64,000 nucleotides of DNA from DATCMA01 sp036563645 (GTDB lineage Bacteria > Actinomycetota > Actinomycetes > Mycobacteriales > Micromonosporaceae), in NCBI GenBank assembly GCA_036563645.1, contig DATCMA010000022.1, forward strand, positions 16,213-80,212, given 5' to 3'. Every line of letters begins with the position of its first letter. Position 1 is the first letter of the stretch. Both the position numbers and the translations under genes were made by a program. Below are positions 52,564 to 61,242 of the stretch, in pieces. The notes below the pieces were generated by a model that ran no database searches, had not been told where the DNA came from, and worked only from the letters and a program-made list of their open reading frames with translations.

Positions 52564-53481
52564 CTAGGCCAGGCTCCGCAGCGTGGCGACGAGCCGGTCG
52601 AGCACCCGCGTCACGTTCCACCGCTGCGCCAGCTGCTCAAGCCGCGCCGGGTCGGCCGGGGCGGCGGGCAGCGTGGCGGGCACCACCGGCAGGGGGACGT
52701 CTCGGGCGACCCGCGCGACCCGCGAGGCCACCGCCAGGTAGTCGCGGGCCCCGCGTAGCGCGGCCCGCAGCCGAGGGGTGAGCCCGGAGGCGGGGTCGTC
52801 GACCGCGGCGAGCACCCCCGCGAGCGACCCAAACTGGTTGATCAACCGTGCGGCGGTGGCTTCCCCGACACCCGGCACACCGGGCAGCCCGTCGCTGGGA
52901 TCTCCCCGCAGCACCGCCAGGTCGACGTACGCGGCGGCCGGCACGCGGTACTGCTCCCGCACCGCCGCCTCGTCGTAGACCCGCAGCTGCGCCATGCCAC
53001 GCCCGCAGTACAGCAACCGCACGGGTGTGGCGTCGTCGACGAGCTGAAGCAGGTCACGGTCCCCGGAGAGGACCTCAATCGGGCCGGGCTGCGTGGCCGC
53101 GAGGCTGCCGAGCACGTCGTCGGCTTCACAGTCTGCGGCGCCGACCGCGGGGATCCCCACCGCGGCGAGCACCTCGCGGATGACCGGTACCTGCGCGGTG
53201 AGGTCCTCCGGTAGGGCTTCTCGTCCGTTAGGGCCGAGGCGGTGCGCCTTGTAGGAGGGCAGCAGCTCCACTCGCCACCGCGGCCGCCAGTCTTCGTCGA
53301 AGGCGCACACCACGCGATCCGGGCGACGGGCGCGGATCACCGTGGTGAGCATGTCCACGAAGCCGCGCACCGCGTTGACCGGGCTGCCGTCGGGCGCGGT
53401 GACGGAGGTGGGCACACCGAAGAACGCCCGGACGTACAGGCTGGGGGCGTCGACCAGCAGAAGCGGACGCGGCTGGGTCAT
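52564..53481 (-). CDS. 5'-3' exonuclease (PolA-like)
   Basis: 305 aa from ATG 53481; the long upstream open frame is not coding. It has the FEN/PolA 5'-nuclease fold: LLLVDAPSLYVRAFFG with the first Asp, VCAFDEDWRPRWR, the CEADDVLGSLA metal site, LSGDRDLLQLV, and the helix-hairpin-helix GLPGVPGVGEATAARLI. It is a stand-alone version of the DNA polymerase I exonuclease domain. It probably acts in primer removal or repair. It converges on helY. Confidence 0.93.
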   Translation of the reverse strand: MTQPRPLLLVDAPSLYVRAFFGVPTSVTAPDGSPVNAVRGFVDMLTTVIRARRPDRVVCAFDEDWRPRWRVELLPSYKAHRLGPNGREALPEDLTAQVPVIREVLAAVGIPAVGAADCEADDVLGSLAATQPGPIEVLSGDRDLLQLVDDATPVRLLYCGRGMAQLRVYDEAAVREQYRVPAAAYVDLAVLRGDPSDGLPGVPGVGEATAARLINQFGSLAGVLAAVDDPASGLTPRLRAALRGARDYLAVASRVARVARDVPLPVVPATLPAAPADPARLEQLAQRWNVTRVLDRLVATLRSLA

Positions 53482-53539
53482 CGCACCAGGGTGGCATATG
53501 GCCCATCGAGCACGACCACCATCACCCCGCCGCGGCTCG

Positions 53540-53545
53540 TAGGCT
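53540..53545 (+). promoter_or_regulatory. -10 element of the acyl-CoA dehydrogenase gene
   Basis: TAGGCT, predicted start 53552, 30 nt before ATG 53582. Confidence 0.4.
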
Positions 53546-53581
53546 GGGGACAGCCGCCTCGTCCACCCCTCGGAGCTCGCT

Positions 53582-54724
53582 ATGACCGTCGAGCGCATCC
53601 TGCCTACCGTTGAGGCGTCCGACCTGCTCGCCCGCGCTACCGACCTCGCCGATCGGGAACTCGCCCCCAACGTCGCCTGTTTCGAAGAGCGCGCCGAGTT
53701 TCCCCGCGCGCTGCTGCGCACCCTCGGGCGCGCTGGCCTGCTCGGCCTCCCGTACCCCGGGGACGTCGGCGGTGGCGGCCAGCCGTATGAGGTGTATCTC
53801 CAGGTGCTGGAGGTCCTGGCCGCGCGCTGGCTGGCGGTCGCGGAAGCGGTCAGCGTGCACACCCTGGCCTGCTACCCGCTGTATGCCGCCGGCGGTGAGT
53901 CGGTCCGCCCGCTCCTGCGGGAGTATCTCGCGGGGGATCGCCTCGGGGCGTTCTGCCTGTCTGAGCCGCACGGGGGATCCGACGCGGCCGCACTGCGCAC
54001 CCGCGCTAAGCGGGACGGCGACCACTACGTGCTCACCGGCACCAAGGCGTGGATCACCCACGCGCATCACGCCGACTTCTACACGGTGTTCTGCCGCACC
54101 GGGGGGCCCGGCCCGGACGGGATTTCCTGTTTGGTGGTTGACGCGGACACTCCGGGGATCGTCCGTCAGCGCCCCGAGCGCACGATGGGGCTGCGCTCGT
54201 CACCGGTCGCCCAGGTGGTCTTCGACGCGGTGCGGGTGCCCGCCAGTCGGCTCGTGGGGCCGGAGGGGGCCGGTTTTCGGATCGCGATGGCCGCCTTGGA
54301 CGCCGGTCGTCTCGGCATCGCCGCCTGCGCTGTGGGGCTCGCTCAAGCGGCGCTGGACTACGCGGTCGCCTACGCCCGCCGTCGACACCACTGTGGACGG
54401 CCCCTCATCAAGGAGCAAGCGCTGGGTTTCCTGCTCGCCGATCTGGCCACCCAGGTCGCGGCCGCGCGGGCGCTGACGCTCGCGGCGGCCCGCCTGTACG
54501 ACGCGGGCCGTCTCTCCTCCGCGGCGGCGGCTCAAGCGAAACTGTTCGCCACCGAGGTGGCGATGCGGGTGACCAGCGACGCCGTGCAGGCCCTCGGTGA
54601 GGACGGCGGCCTCGCCGACCATCCCGTCGAGCGCTACCTGCGGGAGGCGAAGGCGCTGCAGATCGTGGAGGGGACGAATCAGATTCAACGCGTGGTGATC
54701 TCGCGGGCGCTCGCCCAGGGCTGA
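53582..54724 (+). CDS. Acyl-CoA dehydrogenase
   Basis: 380 aa, FAD flavoprotein of beta-oxidation type. The flavin-binding signature FCLSEPHGGSDAA and the GTKAWITHAHHAD segment are clear; the C-terminal IVEGTNQIQRVVISRAL contains the catalytic-base Glu in the position used by short- and medium-chain enzymes. It is a soluble tetramer in the family. Substrate chain length is not readable. No electron-transfer flavoprotein genes are close. It is followed by an Lrp-type regulator. Confidence 0.92.
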   Translation: MTVERILPTVEASDLLARATDLADRELAPNVACFEERAEFPRALLRTLGRAGLLGLPYPGDVGGGGQPYEVYLQVLEVLAARWLAVAEAVSVHTLACYPLYAAGGESVRPLLREYLAGDRLGAFCLSEPHGGSDAAALRTRAKRDGDHYVLTGTKAWITHAHHADFYTVFCRTGGPGPDGISCLVVDADTPGIVRQRPERTMGLRSSPVAQVVFDAVRVPASRLVGPEGAGFRIAMAALDAGRLGIAACAVGLAQAALDYAVAYARRRHHCGRPLIKEQALGFLLADLATQVAAARALTLAAARLYDAGRLSSAAAAQAKLFATEVAMRVTSDAVQALGEDGGLADHPVERYLREAKALQIVEGTNQIQRVVISRALAQG

Positions 54725-54774
54725 CGCTCGTCACCGGGCGAACCAGGGGATCGCGCCGCAGGGGATCATGACGG

Positions 54775-54780
54775 TAGGTT
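54775..54780 (+). promoter_or_regulatory. -10 element for leaderless Lrp/AsnC mRNA
   Basis: TAGGTT, predicted start exactly at GTG 54787. Confidence 0.5.
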
Positions 54781-54786
54781 CACGCC

Positions 54787-55254
54787 GTGGAAGAGATCGA
54801 CCGCGCCATCGTCTCCGCCCTCACCGCCGACGGGCGGATGTCCTACACCGACCTGGCCGAGAAAGTCGGGCTGTCGGTCTCCGCCGTGCACCAGCGGGTC
54901 CGCCGGCTCGAACAACGCGGCGTGATCAAGGGGTACACGGCTCGAGTGTCGTACGAGGCCCTGGGGCTGCCGTTGACCGCGTTCGTGGCGATCCGTCCCA
55001 TCGACCCCGCCCAGCCGGATGACGCCCCGGAACGGCTCGCGCACCTCCCCGAGATCGACTCCTGCTACTCGGTCGCCGGAGAGGACTTCTACCTGCTGCT
55101 GGTGCGGGTCGCGAGCCCCGCGGAGTTGGAACGGCTGCTGCAGGACATCCGCACCGCGGCGAACGTCACCACCCGCACCACCGTGGTGTTGTCCACTCCG
55201 TTCGAAGGACGACCACCGAAGATCACCAAAGAGTCCGAAGGCGACACTGGCTGA
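54787..55254 (+). CDS. Lrp/AsnC-family transcriptional regulator
   Basis: 155 aa. The N-terminal helix-turn-helix (about 3-52) opens EEIDRAIVSALTADGRMSY, with a recognition region KVGLSVSAVHQRVRRLE. The C-terminal RAM ligand domain (about 60-140) has the conserved SVAGEDFYLLLVRV. Such regulators sense amino acids and form octamers. The target genes could be the flanking acyl-CoA dehydrogenase and amidohydrolase; this is inference from position. Confidence 0.92.
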   Translation: MEEIDRAIVSALTADGRMSYTDLAEKVGLSVSAVHQRVRRLEQRGVIKGYTARVSYEALGLPLTAFVAIRPIDPAQPDDAPERLAHLPEIDSCYSVAGEDFYLLLVRVASPAELERLLQDIRTAANVTTRTTVVLSTPFEGRPPKITKESEGDTG

Positions 55255-55297
55255 TTGCGGGGATCCCCGAAGCCGCGCCGGTGCGAGTCGGCAGACT

Positions 55298-56863
55298 ATG
55301 CCGGTGCGCACTGCCTCTGTTCTCTACCGCGGGGGTCGCATCTACTGCCCCGGTCTGCCGCAGGCAACCGCGCTGCTGGTGCGGGACGGGCGGATCGCGT
55401 GGCTGGGCGCCGATGAGGACGCGCCGCGCGCGGATGAGGTCGTCGACCTCGCCGGGGCGTTGGTGACACCCGCGTTCGTCGACGCCCACGTCCACATGAC
55501 CGATACCGGACGTCTCCTGTCCGGTTTGGACCTGTCCGCGGCCCGGTCGGCGGCGGAGGTCCTCGACGCGGTGGCCGCCTGCGCCGGGAATCTTCCAGGG
55601 GACGCGGTGGTGGTGGGGCACGGCTGGGACGAGTCCACGTGGGGAGAGCCGACCCTGCCGTCGGCCGCTGAGCTCGATCGGGCCGCCGGGGGTCGGCCGG
55701 TCTACCTCACGCACGCGTCGATGCACGCGGCGCTGTGTTCGACCGCGCTCCTGGCGCGCGCCCCGGTGGCCTCGACCCCGGATGTCGACTCCTCCGGCCT
55801 GGTGCGCGGGGACGCGCACGTCGTGGTGCGGCAGGCCGCGCTCGGCGCGATTCCCCGCGCGCAGCGCTCAGCCTGGCAGCGGCGCGCGCTGCGGCACGCC
55901 GCGTCGCTGGGGATCGCCGCGGTGCACGAGTGCGGCGGCCCGGGTATCTGCGAAGAGGACGACTTCACCGGCTTGTTGGCGCTCTCCGGTGATGGCCTGC
56001 CCGAGGTGTACGGCTACTGGGGTGAACTGGGGGCGGCGGCGAAGGCCCGCGACCTCGGCGCGGTCGGCGCCGGGGGCGACCTCCACGTCGATGGGGCGAT
56101 CGGCGCGCACACCGCGTTCGTCTCCACCCCCTACGCCGACCGGGGCGGCCACGGATGCGCCTATCTGACCGTCGACCACGTGCGTGATCACCTGCTGGAT
56201 TGCGCGGCGCACGGGGTGCAGGGCGGTTTCCACGCCATCGGAGACGCGGCGATCGACACCGTGGTGCGCGGCATGGCGGCCGCGGCCGAGACGCTGGGGG
56301 TGGAGCGGCTGCGCGCGGCGCGGCATCGGGTGGAGCACGCGTTGCTCGCCACCAAGCAGCTCATCGCGCGTTTCGTGGAGTTCGGGGTCATCGCCAGTGT
56401 CCAGCCGGCGTTCGACCGGTTGTGGGGTGGTCCGTCCGGCATGTACGCCCAGCGGCTGGGGCCGCAGCGGGCGCTAGAGGCGAATCCGCTCGGCGCGATG
56501 CACACCGTGGGGGTGTCGTTGGCGTTTGGGTCGGACGCCCCGGTCACCCCGCTGGAACCGTGGGGCTCGATCCGCGCCGCGATCTCCCATGCCAACCCCA
56601 CGCAGCGGATCAGCGTGCGCGCGGCGTTCGCGGCGCACACGCGCGGTGGGTGGCGAGCGGTTGGCCGTGACGCCGACGGGACGTTGGTGCCGGGGGCGGC
56701 GGCGACGTTCGCGGTGTGGGACACCCCCGCTGGCCTCGCCGAGGGGCTGCCGGTGCTCGTCGCGGCGGATCCTGCCGCGCGGGGGCCCCACGACCCCACC
56801 CCGTTGCCGGTGTGTCGGCGGACGGTGCTGCGCGGCACGGTGATCTACCAGGCGGATGCGTGA
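55298..56863 (+). CDS. Amidohydrolase, YtcJ-like
   Basis: 521 aa from ATG 55298. It is a metal-dependent hydrolase of the amidohydrolase-3 group. The first His pair is in FVDAHVHMTD, then FHAIGDAAID, RVEHALL and the catalytic Asp in FGSDAPVTPLEPWGSI. N- and C-terminal beta-sandwich segments complete the composite fold. It is cytosolic; the substrate is an unknown amide or ester. It begins 43 nt after the Lrp-type gene and is probably co-transcribed. Confidence 0.87.
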   Translation: MPVRTASVLYRGGRIYCPGLPQATALLVRDGRIAWLGADEDAPRADEVVDLAGALVTPAFVDAHVHMTDTGRLLSGLDLSAARSAAEVLDAVAACAGNLPGDAVVVGHGWDESTWGEPTLPSAAELDRAAGGRPVYLTHASMHAALCSTALLARAPVASTPDVDSSGLVRGDAHVVVRQAALGAIPRAQRSAWQRRALRHAASLGIAAVHECGGPGICEEDDFTGLLALSGDGLPEVYGYWGELGAAAKARDLGAVGAGGDLHVDGAIGAHTAFVSTPYADRGGHGCAYLTVDHVRDHLLDCAAHGVQGGFHAIGDAAIDTVVRGMAAAAETLGVERLRAARHRVEHALLATKQLIARFVEFGVIASVQPAFDRLWGGPSGMYAQRLGPQRALEANPLGAMHTVGVSLAFGSDAPVTPLEPWGSIRAAISHANPTQRISVRAAFAAHTRGGWRAVGRDADGTLVPGAAATFAVWDTPAGLAEGLPVLVAADPAARGPHDPTPLPVCRRTVLRGTVIYQADA

Positions 56864-57060
56864 GAACCCGGGGGTGCTCCAAGGGGGATCTGGCCGTCGG
56901 GGCGGGTTGTCGATTACCAACCGTACGGTGATCGTGACGTGGTGTCACGTAAGGGCGAATGGAGGCGAATCGTCAACGGATGTCCCCCGTTTGACGCAAA
57001 GTGATCCTCCCGACACGCACTGTATGACACACACAAAAAGGACAAAAAGGATCTAGGAGG
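56864..57060. other. Gene-free stretch with a 6-bp inverted repeat
   Basis: No coding frame of genic composition. It holds CGTGAC-N5-GTCACG (56933-56949), a possible operator, and an A-rich segment ending in CTAGGAGG at 57053-57060. Confidence 0.5.
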
Positions 57061-57091
57061 TTGACAGTCACCGGGGGACAGCACGTACCGT
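57061..57091 (+). promoter_or_regulatory. Promoter of a candidate non-coding RNA
   Basis: Perfect -35 TTGACA (57061-57066) and -10 TACCGT (57086-57091) with a 19-nt spacer; predicted start about 57098. Confidence 0.5.
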
Positions 57092-57097
57092 CGTTCC

Positions 57098-57427
57098 GTC
57101 CTACCACAGGGGCGCGGCTGTTGTTCGCTCCGTCTCTTCGCCTGCTGGCCGAGCGGCGCATCCGCCGCCCAGGAGGTGAGCGGTCCGGCAGACGGACCCG
57201 CGGCCTCCGCTGGCCAGGTCCAGCGGGCGGGGGTCGGCGGGGCGGCGCGAACCGGCCGCGACGTCCGGTGTGTCAGGCAAGAGGCGAGCTCGGCCAGTAG
57301 ACAACGGCCCGGCGGAGGCAGCCAGTCGTCGTCTGGTCGGTCCGAAGGTCGAGCGGGATCCCGCTTGCCGCACCGGCGGGAGGGCCTGGGAGCATCGGGG
57401 CGCGGCCATGCCGCGCCCCGATTTGTC
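57098..57427 (+). ncRNA. Candidate structured non-coding RNA, about 330 nt
   Basis: A transcription unit without a credible gene: promoter at 57061-57091, strong hairpin terminator at 57394-57422. Between them are several perfect local hairpins: GGTCCG-N5-CGGACC (57182-57198), CGCTGG-N6-CCAGCG (57208-57225) and AGCGGGATCCCGCT (57352-57365). It does not show the sequence signatures of RNase P RNA, tmRNA or SRP RNA. Size is similar to 6S-like Ms1 RNA of mycobacteria, but identity was not established. Confidence 0.45.
57394..57425 (+). terminator. Strong hairpin terminator
   Basis: 13-bp perfect stem ATCGGGGCGCGGC/GCCGCGCCCCGAT with loop CAT, followed by TTG on the plus strand. Confidence 0.7.
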
Positions 57428-57522
57428 CCGCACCCCTGATCTCCTGCGCCACCGTGGCGTTCAGCGCCGCAGCCCGTGCATGCCCTCAGACCGGCCCCTG
57501 CCGGTCGTCAAGTGGTACCGTC

Positions 57523-57535
57523 ACTTGGTACAAGT
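57523..57535. promoter_or_regulatory. Operator palindrome of the toxin-antitoxin operon
   Basis: ACTTG-GTA-CAAGT palindrome 17 nt before the antitoxin start. A neighbouring AAGTGGTAC at 57510-57518 repeats its core, as expected for cooperative antitoxin binding. Confidence 0.5.
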
Positions 57536-57551
57536 CCTGAGGGGGGTGGCG

Positions 57552-57824
57552 ATGTCGATTACCGCGAGCGAGGCCCGCCGCAGCCTCTTCTCCCTCATCA
57601 AACGGGTCAACGATGACCGGACCGTGGTGGAGATCGTCTCCAGGAACGGCAACGCCGTCTTGATGTCGGCCGACGAATACGCCTCGCTGGCGGAGACCGC
57701 CTACCTGCTGCGCTCACCAGCCAACGCCGAGCGGCTGACCACCGCCTACCGCGACGCCGTCGAGGGGCGCCACCTCACCGCCGAGATGTCGCTTGATGAT
57801 CTCGAGGCGATGGTGGACGAGTGA
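57552..57824 (+). CDS. yefM: YefM-type antitoxin (Phd/YefM family)
   Basis: 90 aa from ATG 57552, with a GGGGGG site. The N-terminal DNA-binding half has the family pattern MSITASEARRSLFSLIKRVNDD and the NAVLMSADEYASLAET segment. The acidic C-terminus (LDDLEAMVDE) would wrap and block the toxin. It represses its own operon, probably at the palindrome just upstream. It overlaps the toxin gene by 4 nt (GTGA). Confidence 0.9.
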   Translation: MSITASEARRSLFSLIKRVNDDRTVVEIVSRNGNAVLMSADEYASLAETAYLLRSPANAERLTTAYRDAVEGRHLTAEMSLDDLEAMVDE

Positions 57825-58078
57825 GGAGCCTGCGCTTCCACGCCCAAGGCTGGGAAGACTTCACCTACTGGGTCGTCACCGACAAGTCCATCACCAAACG
57901 AATCCTGCGGCTCCTGGACGCGACACTGCGGGACCCCTTCACCGGCATCGGCAAACCTGAACCTCTCAAGCACACCCTGTCCGGGGCCTGGTCGCGACGC
58001 ATCACCGACGAACACCGGCTCGTCTACCTCGTCACCGACAAAGAAATCGTCGTGTTGCAGGCCCGCTACCACTACTGA
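57821..58078 (+). CDS. yoeB: YoeB/Txe-type mRNA interferase toxin
   Basis: 85 aa, the usual size. It is a RelE-fold ribosome-dependent ribonuclease. The family motifs are WEDFTYWVVTD near the N-terminus, GIGKPEPLKHTLSGAWSRRITDEHRLVY in the centre (catalytic Glu, Arg and His) and the terminal ARYHY with its invariant His-Tyr. Nothing is missing, so it should be active. It is paired with YefM. Confidence 0.92.
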   Translation: MRSLRFHAQGWEDFTYWVVTDKSITKRILRLLDATLRDPFTGIGKPEPLKHTLSGAWSRRITDEHRLVYLVTDKEIVVLQARYHY

Positions 58079-58224
58079 AGCCCGCCCGGACTCCTCCCGG
58101 CCGGCCGCTCGGCCGCACCGAACCGGCAGCCGCGCCCGGCGAGCCCGCGCGGGCCGGTAGCCTTCGGCACGTACGGGTCACCGCCGGCGGACCGCCGGCG
58201 GACGGCAGGGCGGGAGACGAACAC

Positions 58225-59841
58225 GTGACAGCGATGGATTCGGTCGACACGACGGCGGTCGTCCGACCGCACATCGGGTCCGCCCACGCCCTACGGCGAC
58301 CACTGCCGTGGCCACTGGCCGTAGCCGCGGCGCTCGCAGCAGGGGTAGCGCTGCTCGGCGCCTTCCCACCCTATGGGCTGTGGTGGCTGGCCCCCGTCGG
58401 GGTGGCGCTGCTCGCCGTGGCGACCCACCGGCGCGCGCCGGTGGCCGGGGCCGGGCTTGGGCTGCTGACCGGTCTCGCCTTCTTCCTCCCCCTGCTGAGC
58501 TGGACCAACCTCCACACCGGCAACCTGCCGTGGATTCTCCTGGCGTGCGCCGAGTCCATCTTCATCGCGCTGCTCGGCGCCGCCTCCGCCTGGGTCACCC
58601 CGGTGGTTGACCGGGCCCGCTGGGCCTGGCCAGTGATCACCGGGCTGTTATGGGTGGCCCAGGAGGCGCTGCGCAGCCGGCTCCCCTTCGGAGGGTTCCC
58701 CTGGGGGCGGCTGGCGTTCAGCCACGGCGACGCGCCGACGCTGCGTCTCGCCGCCATCGGCGGCGCCCCGCTGGTGACGTTCGTTGTCGCGCTCACCGGA
58801 GGCCTGCTCGCTCTCGCCGCGTGGCGCTGGCGGCGCCCGGGGCGGGCCCTGGTGCCGCTGCTCGGCGCGGCGCTAGCTTCGACGGTGGGTCTGCTCGTCC
58901 CCCTCGGCGCTGACTCCACCGCCACCGCCACCGTGGCGATCGTGCAGGGCAACGTGCCCCGGCTCGGCCTCGACTTCAACGCCCAGCGTCGGGCCGTGCT
59001 CGACAACCACGTCCGCGCCACCGTGGCGCTCGCCCAGCGCGTCGCCGCCGGCGCCGTACCCCGCCCGCAGCTTGTGGTCTGGCCGGAGAACTCCAGCGAC
59101 ATCGACCCGCTGCTCAACGCGGACGCGGCGGCCCGTATCAGTCAGGCGGCCGACGCCATCGGTGTGCCGATCCTCGTCGGCGCGGTCCTCAAAGGACCCC
59201 AGGACAACCAGGTCCGCAACGCCGGCCTGCTGTGGTACCCCCACACCGGCCCGGATACCGCGCAGCTGTACGTCAAACGCCACCCGGTGCCGTTCGCCGA
59301 GTACGTGCCGATGCGGTCGCTGGCGCGCCGCGTGACCACCCTGGTCGACCGGGTCCGCAGCGACTTCGTCCCCGGGGACCATCCGGGGGTGCTCCGCGTC
59401 GGCTCCCTCACCGCCGGAGATGTGATCTGCTTCGAAGTCGCCTACGATGCCTTGGTCCGCGACACGGTCACCGGAGGTGCCCAGCTGCTGGTGGTGCAGA
59501 CCAACAACGCGACCTTCAACGAGGCTGAGGCGCTCCAGCAGCTGGCGATGGTGCGGCTGCGGGCGGTCGAACACGGGCGTGAGGCGCTCATGGCCTCAAC
59601 CGTTGGGGTATCGGCGTTCGTCACCGCAGACGGCCGTGTCGTTGACGCGACCGAATTCAACACCGCCGCGGTCGTGGTCCGCGAGATGCGGCTGCGCGAG
59701 CGGCGTACGCTAGCCACACAGTTGGGCAATTGGCCCGAGATGGTGCTGGTGTCACTTGCCGGCGCCATTGTCGGATTACCGGTGCTTTCGCGCCGGCAAC
59801 GAGTTACGGAAGATGGCGCGGCAGATGCGGAGGCGCGGTGA
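58225..59841 (+). CDS. lnt: Apolipoprotein N-acyltransferase Lnt
   Basis: 538 aa from GTG 58225 (ATG 58234 also possible). Several hydrophobic segments precede a nitrilase-like periplasmic domain (about 230-500) with the Glu-Lys-Cys triad in VVWPENSSDID, YVKRHPVPFAEYVP and GDVICFEVAYD, and a final membrane helix. It adds the third acyl chain to lipoproteins. It overlaps ppm1 by 4 nt (GTGA). In M. tuberculosis the two activities are one fused protein. Confidence 0.95.
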   Translation: MTAMDSVDTTAVVRPHIGSAHALRRPLPWPLAVAAALAAGVALLGAFPPYGLWWLAPVGVALLAVATHRRAPVAGAGLGLLTGLAFFLPLLSWTNLHTGNLPWILLACAESIFIALLGAASAWVTPVVDRARWAWPVITGLLWVAQEALRSRLPFGGFPWGRLAFSHGDAPTLRLAAIGGAPLVTFVVALTGGLLALAAWRWRRPGRALVPLLGAALASTVGLLVPLGADSTATATVAIVQGNVPRLGLDFNAQRRAVLDNHVRATVALAQRVAAGAVPRPQLVVWPENSSDIDPLLNADAAARISQAADAIGVPILVGAVLKGPQDNQVRNAGLLWYPHTGPDTAQLYVKRHPVPFAEYVPMRSLARRVTTLVDRVRSDFVPGDHPGVLRVGSLTAGDVICFEVAYDALVRDTVTGGAQLLVVQTNNATFNEAEALQQLAMVRLRAVEHGREALMASTVGVSAFVTADGRVVDATEFNTAAVVVREMRLRERRTLATQLGNWPEMVLVSLAGAIVGLPVLSRRQRVTEDGAADAEAR

Positions 59842-60650
59842 GTGAGGCCAAGCCGGCGGCCGGTTCCGCCTCGGAGGGCTACCCCGGCATCGGGCGAGTG
59901 CTGGTCGTCATCCCGACGTACAACGAAGCCGACAACGTTCGCCGAATAACGCACCGTGTCCGGTCGGCGGTACCCGAGGTGGAGATCCTCATCGCCGACG
60001 ACAACAGTCCCGACGGCACGGGGCAGGTCGCCGACCAGCTCGCCGCCGAGGACGACCACATCCACGTCCTGCACCGCCCCGGCAAGCAAGGGCTCGGCGC
60101 GGCGTACGTAGCCGGCTTCGATTGGGCCCGGGAACGCGGCTACGACGCGGTGGTCGAGATGGACGCCGACGGCTCCCACGCCCCCGAGGAGCTGCCGCGG
60201 CTGCTGGAGGCGGCCCGCACCGCGGACGTGGTCATCGGCTCGCGGTACGTCCCCGGTGGCCGGGTCGTCAACTGGCCCGCCCACCGGCTCCTGCTGTCCC
60301 GAGGCGGCAACCTGTACGTCCGTCTCGTCCTCGGCATGCCGATCTCGGACGCCACCGGCGGCTACCGCGTCTACCGGATGCCGGTCCTCGAGAAGATCGA
60401 CTATCCGACGGTGACCTCCCAGGGCTACTCCTTCCAAGTCGAGCTGTCCTGGCGGGCCTACCGGGAAGGATTCCGCATCGTCGAAGTCCCGATCACGTTC
60501 ACCGAGCGGGAGTTCGGAACCAGCAAGATGAGCGCCTCGATCGTCCGGGAGGCGCTGTGGCGAGTGACGGTGTGGGGGGCACGGGCACGCCGCGAGGCGC
60601 TCGCCCGCGCACTGCGCTCCCGGGCCGACACCCACGCCCGCTGGCCGTGA
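59838..60650 (+). CDS. ppm1: Polyprenol monophosphomannose synthase Ppm1
   Basis: 270 aa from GTG 59838. It is a GT-A family-2 glycosyltransferase: VVIPTYNEADNV, DDNSPDGTG, and the metal-binding DAD of VVEMDADGSHAPEE. It moves mannose from GDP-mannose to polyprenyl phosphate, the donor for protein O-mannosylation and cell-envelope mannans. It has no membrane helix of its own, which fits coupling to Lnt. Confidence 0.95.
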   Translation: MSEAKPAAGSASEGYPGIGRVLVVIPTYNEADNVRRITHRVRSAVPEVEILIADDNSPDGTGQVADQLAAEDDHIHVLHRPGKQGLGAAYVAGFDWARERGYDAVVEMDADGSHAPEELPRLLEAARTADVVIGSRYVPGGRVVNWPAHRLLLSRGGNLYVRLVLGMPISDATGGYRVYRMPVLEKIDYPTVTSQGYSFQVELSWRAYREGFRIVEVPITFTEREFGTSKMSASIVREALWRVTVWGARARREALARALRSRADTHARWP

Positions 60651-60676
60651 CCGCCGTGGCCCGAGGGAGGTGATGG

Positions 60677-61144
60677 ATGCGCCGAGCACTGGTCCTCCTC
60701 CCATGCGCGGTGGCGATCACCGCGGTGGCGGAGGTCGCGGTGTTCGTGGCCGTCAGCCGGCGGCTTGGGGTCGCGGGGGCGCTCCTGCTCGTCCTGCTCA
60801 CCTCGCTGCTCGGGGTGACACTGCTGCGGCGTGAGACAGCCCGCGTGTGGCGCCGCCTGCGCACGGGCGGATCCGCCCGCCCGGCACCGGCCGGTGACGT
60901 CGCCGACGGCCTGGTGGGCATCGCCGCGGGACTGCTGCTGGCGGTGCCGGGTCTGGTCACCTCCGCCGCCGGCGCCCTGCTCGCCCTGCCACCGGCACGC
61001 CGGACCGCCGCGGATGCCCTGCAGCGGCGCACCCACCGCGGCCTCGCAGGCCTGGGGCTCTGGCGCACCGCCTCGCGCGGCCCTTACGGCGACGAGGGCA
61101 CCGTGATCGACGGCGAGATCGTCGACCCGGACCGCCCCCGCTGA
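60677..61144 (+). CDS. FxsA family membrane protein
   Basis: 155 aa from ATG 60677, with GAGGGAGG upstream. Two or three hydrophobic segments (about 5-50 and 78-103) show the FxsA-type LLVLLTSLLGVTLLRR and GIAAGLLLAVPGLVTSAAG stretches, and a charged C-terminal tail follows. FxsA counteracts phage exclusion in E. coli, but the native role is unknown. In actinomycetes it commonly follows lnt-ppm1. Confidence 0.9.
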   Translation: MRRALVLLPCAVAITAVAEVAVFVAVSRRLGVAGALLLVLLTSLLGVTLLRRETARVWRRLRTGGSARPAPAGDVADGLVGIAAGLLLAVPGLVTSAAGALLALPPARRTAADALQRRTHRGLAGLGLWRTASRGPYGDEGTVIDGEIVDPDRPR

Positions 61145-61192
61145 CACCCCCGAGCCGTGCCCCAGGGCCGGCTACGCCGCGCCACCAAACAA

Positions 61193-61224
61193 CCGCCCCC
61201 GCGGCGGCGAGGCCACGGGGGCGG
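61193..61224. terminator. Hairpin terminator between fxsA and rbpA
   Basis: CCGCCCCCG/CGGGGGCGG inverted repeat with a 14-nt loop in the convergent gap. Confidence 0.5.
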
Positions 61225-61242
61225 GGACGACACGACGCACGG

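Noticed and set aside
57061..57300. 79-codon TTG-start frame next to AGGAGG
   Set aside because: The ribosome sequence abuts the TTG with no spacing, the composition is not genic, and the interval fits a promoter plus structured RNA better.
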